Shown: positions 57,137 through 64,000 of the stretch, in pieces
How positions within the stretch are numbered: the stretch's first letter is position 1
Layout: each line of letters opens with the position of its first letter
NCBI RefSeq assembly: GCF_009905375.1
Contig: NC_133650.1
Location: 61,767,628 to 61,831,627, forward strand
Source of the DNA: Apium graveolens
Taxonomy: Eukaryota > Streptophyta > Magnoliopsida > Apiales > Apiaceae
Reading direction: 5' to 3'
DNA: 64,000 nt
Program-made: the position numbers and the translations under genes
The notes under the pieces: model-generated
Database searches by the model: none
Seen by the model: the letters and a program-made list of their open reading frames with translations, nothing else
What the model was told of the DNA's origin: nothing

Positions 57137-58754
57137 TGTTGGATTTTTAACGCAGCGGGGGCATGGCAAAACACTTTTACACATATAAAATCCAAATAAA
57201 AGCATATAGATCATGAATAAAAATTCGAGAGATCGAATCTAACCTTTAAAAATAATTCGGAGACAACGATTTGAGATCCTTAGCAGTTGCTCCTCAAGTG
57301 TGAAGTACTCCACCGATATCCACCAAGAAAACGATGTTAAGGAGGAGGAAGGAGGTGGAGAGAATTGGGTTTTTCAAACTTTTTGGGTTTTTTTGGGTTT
57401 GATGTTGGTTAGAATAAAATAGGGTCTATAATAGTGTATTTATAGGCAAAATTTTCAGCTGAAATTTTCCCATAAATATTATTATCCCATTTATTATTCT
57501 CATTAATAATTAAAACACCTTTTAATCATTAATCCTTTTTCTAAACACTTTAGAAATAATTCTCTCTCTTGATTTAATTTCCAAAAATTAAATCCTTTAA
57601 TTAATAATATTAAGAACTTTTTCTTAATTAATTTATAATCAATTAAATCTTATTTAATCAATTATTAAATTTGGCAATTAATTATTTATTTCATAAATAA
57701 ATAATTATCAGCCATTATTAATTAATTCCTCCACCATTAAATCATTCTCTTTTATGGTGTGACCCTGTAGGTTCAATATTAAGCCGGTAGTAGAAATAAA
57801 TAATAATAAAACTATTTCATCATTATTTATATAAATTCTCTAATTCATTAAATATGATTAATTAATTAATCATATTTATTCTACATCGTAAGGGATACTT
57901 CTCAGCATATCGCGACTATCCGCATAATACGAATTCACTACTTAGAATACCAATAACCTATTCAGTGAGTAGTTATCGTACAAACAATTCCTTCTACCCT
58001 GCAATGTCATGATTAAATACAAGGCATGGAACTTGTGTCAAGCCTATCTTATTTAATCAGTTGCTTTCCCATTCACTATGCTTAGTTCTATTTAATGTAA
58101 ATTAGAAACTCCTTTCTAATTTCATTCACTCTGGCCAGAGATTCCTGAACTAACATAAGTGGATCAGCATTGAACATTCTCTTCCTACACTGGAAGGGGT
58201 AGATCCTTTATTGATCATACACTATATTCGTGTACAAATTCCTATACCCAGTAGAGCCCTTATAATTATCCCTTGAGACTAAGAACTAAACCAAAGCATA
58301 GTTCAGTGAACACAAGATGACTATGATGACCTCAAGTCTAAGAATACTTGTACAACTATCACTATGTGAACAACTGCTGACACGTGAGTGAACTCCATCA
58401 GTTATTCAGCTGTATAAGTCATGTTCAGTGAACTTATTCTATAATAAGCACCTACATACTAGCTATAGTGTCACCACACAAATGTCTATGAGAACAGACA
58501 TCCTTCATAATGAAGCAAGCATAGTATGTACCGATCTCTGCGGATTATTAATTAACAGTTAGTAATCTTACGACCAGGAACTATTTAAGTTTAGAGTTAT
58601 CATCTTTTAGGTCTCACTATTATGATCTCATCATAATCCATAAAAAGCTTTACTCTAAACTATGGTATATCTTATTTAAATACTTAAATAGATAGAGCCC
58701 GTAATAAAAACAAAACAAGTCTTTTATTAATATCAATGAAATCAAAACAGATTA
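57137..58754 (-). repeat. 5' LTR of E6B, truncated
   Basis: Colinear with 36907-38578 but stops at the equivalent of 38520, losing the outer 58 bp. TATA box at 57434-57444. Confidence 0.9.
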
Positions 58755-60192
58755 CACTATATCTCACTATATAGATCCTGTCGGGCACCCAGGCACTATG
58801 GCCCATCTCAAGGATCCGGTTATGTCTCGGACCTTAGGATTAAGTAGACTTAATCCTAAAAGTAGTATTATCCAGTCCCTGGATTAGCAACCGGAATAAT
58901 CGGTATGCTTTGATATATTCTAATCACCAGAATATATCAATAATTATGAGTAACAATTAGAATATGAATAATGAATTCAAATGAAGAGAATAATTCAAGA
59001 ATCGAACTGAAATATGAACAAAAAAATTAAAGGAGTACAAGCGTAATAAGAATTTGAAATGAATATTACTATTCTGAAAGTAGAATAGGGGAGAAACTTG
59101 CCTTCTGCGCGACTCACTGCAATTAAATCACTTTCGTCTATCACTTACTCGACCTGCCTTGCTGGCTTAGCTTCTGTTAGCAAAATAGACTGGTTAAGTC
59201 ATTTTGTACTTCAATTGCATCTTGAATCTACTTCATTTCGTTCCTATTATCTACCCATACGCTTATGACTGACTTGTATATTACATATAAATAAGTAAGA
59301 CTCGATTAACCACATAATACACATAAGAACATAAGCTCATAATCATTTTTATAGTTAAAATAATTTTTAGAATCAAAATCGACTCGGTGATTGCTCCGCT
59401 GATCACCTTCTGCCTCATTTCCCATTTTCCCAGAATTTTTCGGACTCGTCTCAGCACACATTTTGACTGATAATCAAGCAATTAATAAGTTCAACTAATT
59501 TCTAGAAGAAATTAGGTCTTCTTATTATTTTTAATAAAAAGAATTCATTTTTCTGAGTAAAATGGCTTTCGTTTCACTCGAATTGGACTAACGTTTGAAT
59601 TATTATCAATTAAACACTATTAATTCAATTTATTATTCAATATAAATAATTATTACAAATTTTTTAAATCCTAAAGTAATTATTTAAGAAAAATCAAAGT
59701 CAAAAATAATTTTTCTATAATTTTTGGAGTTAAAATGAATAAGTTATGATTTATTGAAAGTTATTTGATTAATTATCGGAATAATTAATCACTTTTAATG
59801 ATTTAATAAATAAATAACTAATAAATAATAAATAATTAATAAGTAATTATTTAATATATTAAAATAATTAATCCCTAATTATTAGGATTAATCATAATTT
59901 ATTGCAAATATTTATAATTTATTATAATTTATTAGATTAGATCGATTATTTACAAATAAATAATCGATAAAATCAACTGATACGATAACTATCGAATAAA
60001 TAAACTATTATCAGGATCAGAATTCAACTCAACGATCCACTACTCGTATTTCTACGAGTTATCCGCATTTCTCGCATAATCATCGAAACATTACCGTTAT
60101 TATTACAATTTATGCGACTTAAATTAACTATCTGTATTTAATTACCCGCTACGAGTAATTATTACGATATTTTACGAACAATTAACTATCGT

Positions 60193-60252
<60 letters not shown>

Positions 60253-61989
60253 CGAACTTATCGGTCTATCATCCGTATAATTATGAGTTATTCGTTTTAT
60301 TCCCCTAATTATTGAATCTTTAATCATAATATTCGATTAATTTCTTTAATCCTTATTTATTAAGTAATTACTTAATTACTAAATAATAAATAGATAAATG
60401 ATTAAATAAATAATTAAATACTTAATTCAATAACTAAATTCGAATTTATAAATTAAGAAAATAATTTAGGAATTATTAATAATATTTTACAGAATTTAAA
60501 GCTAATTTTTAATTGATTTTCAGAATTAATAAAACTAATTTTATTTTATAAAAATATAATTAAATAATTAAAAATCCAGAAACATTTGTCAGAAACCAAC
60601 CATCTGACAAAACAGATCAAAACCGGGTTAACCAAACGGGTCAACCGGGTTGGAATCCGGGTCAGTGAAGAACACCACTGAAATCTGGGTTTAAACCCAG
60701 AATCCGGCGACTTCACCGGACTCCGGCGAGTCTGATTCAGGGTCAAAAACACATCGTCTGAAATCGTTTTTAATCCAAAATCACTTACCCAACCTAATTC
60801 AGGCCAAAGTCAATCAGAAACATCCCTGGATATCATTCTCCGATCAAAATCGACTTCAACTCCGGCCAAAAACCTATCTTTTGATTCTGTAAACCAAACT
60901 CAACGTTCTATAGTGCAAATCAAAGCTAAGAACATATACAATCAAAACCCTAACCTTTCAAGAACCAAAGATTCACAGAAAACATCGAGTTGTAATTTGA
61001 AAATTCAGTATAAACCCTAGAAATCGTGAATCACTATACAGACATCGTTTAATCAATTAAACACCATGAATCGACTGTAAATCATCTAACAAGGCTATAT
61101 CAATCATCAAAACATCAAAATAACCCTGAAATCAAAAAGGCCTAATTCGAACATAAACCCTAGAAATCGAAAATTAAAAACTACGAATTAAAACGTGAAA
61201 TTGATGCTAGAAATGGAAAGAATAGTTCAAAACCTTTGATTTGGTTACTGGAATCACACGATTTGATGAAGAAATCAGCTGGAAATCACGGTTTGATTCT
61301 CGACCCGATTCAAGTTCTTCCCGACCCGAATTTCAGAGAAAATTCTGATTTTTAATGATTTATTAATTATAATTAATTAATAATTTGGCTATTTATATTA
61401 GTAAAATTAATACTCCTAAATAAAATTAAGGGGCTAATTATACATCTAATAAAAATATTGGGCCCTAATTTTTATAATTTTTGAGTATTAAAATTTCATT
61501 TATAAATATTTTATATATGCAATATATATGCCAAAATTTCCCAAAATTGTGAATAATGCAAAAATACAAAGAAATGGTATAAATAAAAGTCCTATAATTT
61601 TATAAAAATAAAAATATGATTTTTGTGGGGTTTTTAATACCTAATGGAGCCCGAAAAAGTCATTTTTCGCAAAACGAGAAAATTTATAAAATATCTAGAT
61701 GTTGAGAATAAGGCGATGGTAAAAGCCGTTTGATGAAAAATAAGGCCCATTATTTTATTTGAAATACTGGCTTTAAAATCGTGGTTTGGGTCATAAAACG
61801 TTTGAAATGAAACCTATGAATGTGAAATAAAATATCTGGAAAATACCTTAAAAATACAGAAATGACACGGAATGCACGTAACACGTAACAGTTAGGGTTT
61901 AACAGATAATCACACATAATTGACATATTAATACACATAATTTTATTATAAATATGATATAATACAACATAAATTTCCCAGTCGTTACA
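58755..61989 (-). repeat. 3' LTR of E8 (family B), outer end lost
   Basis: Right end TTTCCCAGTCGTTACA (element start TGTAACGACTGGG) matches E2 at 6525. Block 58770-58870 matches E2 at about 30700-30830 in reverse complement. Diverged from E2 with many indels. AT-rich, with an AAT microsatellite. The GCTCACCC/short-ORF part is in the lost segment. Confidence 0.85.
60196..60252. repeat. (AAT)19 microsatellite
   Basis: Uninterrupted trinucleotide run within the E8 LTR; no equivalent run in E2. Confidence 0.95.
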
Positions 61990-62003
61990 TCCTTCCCCCC
62001 TTA
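61990..62003 (-). other. Polypurine tract of E8
   Basis: Element strand TAAGGGGGGAAGGA before TGTAACGACTGGG. Confidence 0.85.
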
Positions 62004-62052
62004 ATAGGATTCTGTCCCCAGAATCTTCTATGAAAACAAATGAGGGTATTTC

Positions 62053-62651
62053 TGTTAGGTCACACTTTCACTGTAGAGGGGGTGAATACAGTGTTTATTA
62101 CAATCAAATCAAACTTCAAGAACTTATGTAACAGAAAACAAACTTTATTTAATCAATAAACTCTGTTACAATCTGGAACTGTTATCTCTCAGTGATGAAC
62201 AAAATATCACGAGAGCTGCTAGGGTTATATTAAATAATATTCTCGATAATGATAACACTTATAGTGTAAACCCTATGTCTGTGTTTATATACTACACAGT
62301 TACAAGATAATCGCTAATTGATATGGAATATAATTCTGCTTCCTAAAATATATCAATCAGATATCTTCTATTCCAAGTATTCCATTCTTCACAGAATTCC
62401 TTCTTCATGCATATCTCTTCTTATGTTTATCTTGATCTTCTTAACTTTAATCAGCTACTGTCCTTATCTGATCGTCCTTCAGCACTTAAGTTCTGATATC
62501 TATCTCCTGATAACATAAGTACTGATATCCCTTAAGTTCTGACTTCCAGTATAAGTACTGATCAGTTAAGTACTGATTTGTTCTGTTCAAATAAGATCTG
62601 AAATCTAAACATAAAACATATTAGCCATGACATTATCAAATATATCTAACA
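62053..62651 (-). repeat. 3' LTR of E9 (599 bp)
   Basis: TGTTAGGTCACACTTTC at the left and ATATATCTAACA at the right. The motif array CTTAAGTTCTGAT/TTAAGTACTGAT is at about 62485-62580; a TATATAAAC word on the minus strand is at 62282-62291. Confidence 0.92.
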
Positions 62652-62666
62652 ATCTCCCCCAACTTG
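62652..62666 (-). other. Polypurine tract of E9
   Basis: Element strand AAGTTGGGGGAGAT, one of the best Sirevirus-type tracts in the window. Confidence 0.85.
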
Positions 62667-62855
62667 TAAATTAACAAAATATACAAGTTTAACAGATATT
62701 TGATGATGTCAAAAACATTAAGTACAAATGCATGAGAAATAGACAAGATAACTACAACTTACAGTCCTTAAAGTTTTTACCAATTCAACTTCTGATAACA
62801 ACTTCAATCTGTATAAATATCAGAATTTAAGCAGTTGTAGATCTTCGACTTGGCT

Positions 62856-63188
62856 TCATCATTTTCTGATCTCTCTGATGTCAGGAGTTGTTCTGAGATA
62901 ATTCTTCAACAAACATTTCTCAACATATCTGAGTTCATCAATCATTCTCCGTTTGACATCTTTAAGCTCTGCAGTATCTTCACCAGTTTGAAATATTGCA
63001 GCTCTGAGATCATTAATCTTTGCTTTTCTCAACTCCCGATCTAGTCTTATGACATAAGCTTTGTTAGACTCTAGATTGAATTCAAGCCCCTTAATACCAA
63101 GATATGTTCTGATCTGTGCAGTATTAGGCTTCATATCAACAATATCACCATTGTGATCTCTGTACTTTGGAACATATCTGCTGTCAGA
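62856..63188 (-). pseudogene. C-terminal end of the family D extra ORF (E9), cut by E10
   Basis: Open without a stop from the E10 junction to the stop at 62856-62858, about 110 codons. Starts SDSRYVPKYRDHNGDIVDMK; the rest is charged and helical (YVIRLDRELRKAKI, DVKRRMIDELRYVEKCLL). E4 has the same sequence order to 16493, with stops. The intact frame in this copy shows that the ORF end seen in E4 is real. Function unknown. Confidence 0.75.
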
Positions 63189-64000
63189 TGTAATAACCCC
63201 AATTTTTGGGAAATTTTTGAAACCCTTATGAATAGTGTTTTTGCTGAATGAGAAAACTTTTCATGCCACACTATGTAGGGGTTCTGATATGGATATTCTG
63301 AGATTTTATTAGTACTTTATATGGGATATAAGTGTATGTAAAGATCGTCAGAATCCAAATCCGAACACTTTGATTTTTCCCGGAAATACACTAGATACGG
63401 AAAGATTTGAGAAAAAGGTAACAGGATAAAAAGGATTTAAATTAAAGGATTATAGGAGAGGATCATAAAAGGAATATAATATATTGAGAAAGGTTAAGGG
63501 AACCTAAGTAATAAGATCCCGGGTATGATCCTTCAAACGATAAATGAAAACGAAAGTTAAGCGAACCGTATAACAGATCAGCGGTCATTAGGCAAACAAT
63601 TAGGAAGTTAATCAAAGGGATTAGAGAGGATGATGTCACCCAACCAATGAGAAGAGGACAAGGAGGGGAGGATGACATCATGAGGATGACACAAGCATGA
63701 CATGGGAAGGAAGGAGATGTGGTGGCTTTTTAACCACACAAAATCAAGGGCAACTAGGTAATTTACTAAAACAAACACAAAAATCAAACCAACCAAGCCA
63801 AGCAAATCATTATTCATCAAAGTCAAAAAGAAACCAAGGCATTGTTCTTCATGCTCTCGGCCAAAACAGAACCAGAACACTAAAACTGCTGTATCTCCTT
63901 CATTTCTCACTCAAATATTGTGTTCTATAGCTCATTGGAAAGGTATTGAGATGGCCTACAACTCTTGTTCACAAGCCTCGTCCAAATAATCATGGTAAGA
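63189..64000 (+). mobile_element. E10: start of a family A LTR (gypsy)
   Basis: TGTAATAACCCCAATTTTTGG begins at 63189 and matches the E1 LTR from 1234. It joins E9 coding sequence directly, so it is a 5' LTR or solo LTR running out of the window. The left flank ends TCAGA (expected duplication). Near 63629-63680 it has the paired TGATGTCA/TGACATCA region, and at the very end a donor-like CATGGTAAGA. Confidence 0.9.

Larger units (their letters stand above)
34389..58754 (-). mobile_element. E6A/E6B: tandem Ty1/copia elements of family F sharing one LTR
   Basis: Order from the right on the minus strand: LTR (57137-58754), PBS, leader, gag, broken pol, polypurine tract, LTR (36907-38578), PBS, leader, gag fragment. 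The middle LTR has a polypurine tract on one side and a PBS on the other, so it serves both units. E7 is nested in the right unit. The left unit ends at a 22-bp remnant resembling an LTR end (34389-34410) fused to gag. Confidence 0.85.
58755..62052 (-). mobile_element. E8: truncated family B gypsy element (LTR and polypurine tract)
   Basis: Minus-strand 3' LTR (58755-61989), polypurine tract and 50 bp of interior before E9. The outer end of the LTR is missing: by comparison with E2 it stops about 640 bp short, at the equivalent of about 30840. Confidence 0.85.
62053..63188 (-). mobile_element. E9: Sirevirus-like Ty1/copia element, family D, 3' end only
   Basis: 3' LTR, polypurine tract and the C-terminal end of the extra ORF, cut at 63188 by E10. 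Same family as E4 (colinear LTR and ORF end) but clearly diverged. The left flank ends ATTTC, which would be the target duplication. Confidence 0.9.

Overview
This window looks like heterochromatic, gene-poor DNA from a large-genome dicot plant. I recognise no host gene, rRNA gene or tRNA gene. Nearly all 64 kb is accounted for by nested LTR retrotransposons plus one MITE. The organism cannot be fixed from sequence alone; an asterid (for example Apiaceae or Asteraceae) is my guess from the style of the element families, with low confidence.

Layout, left to right. E1 (1-5461, + strand) is the 3' part of a Ty3/gypsy element with a 4.2-kb LTR (family A). It sits inside the integrase of E2 (5462-31477, +), a chromovirus-like gypsy element (family B) that is also hit by a 391-bp MITE with a TAA target duplication. 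The 3' LTR of E2 is split by E3 (7634-29247, -), a gypsy element (family C) with most of pol deleted, whose 5' LTR is in turn split by E4 (15658-26919, -), a complete Sirevirus-like Ty1/copia element (family D) with a long extra ORF after pol. E2 itself lies in the gag of E5 (31478-34348, -), a second Sirevirus-like element (family E).

E5 abuts family F, a copia family present as a tandem pair (E6A and E6B, about 34389-58754, -) sharing the LTR at 36907-38578. E6B is split in RNase H by E7 (38678-52664, -), a complete-ended family A element with two 4.2-kb LTRs and a GTGGG duplication. To the right, E8 (58755-62052, -) is a truncated family B LTR; E9 (62053-63188, -) is the 3' end of a family D element inserted in E8; E10 (from 63189, +) is the start of a family A LTR inserted in the extra ORF of E9. 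The deepest stack is five levels: DNA beside E6A, E5, E2, E3, E4.

All six visible primer-binding sites match the initiator-tRNA-Met type (TGGTATCAGAGC). Most coding regions are broken; the exception is the 508-codon RT-RNase H reading frame of E4. The least ordinary content is: (1) short ORFs near the 3' end of the LTRs of three different gypsy families, each just after a GCTCACCC block and a splice-acceptor-like CAG; (2) the roughly 1,200-codon post-pol ORF of E4/E9, with promoter-like sequence directly upstream; (3) repeat and palindrome arrays in the LTRs and leaders; (4) family A copies that apparently moved with already dead genes.
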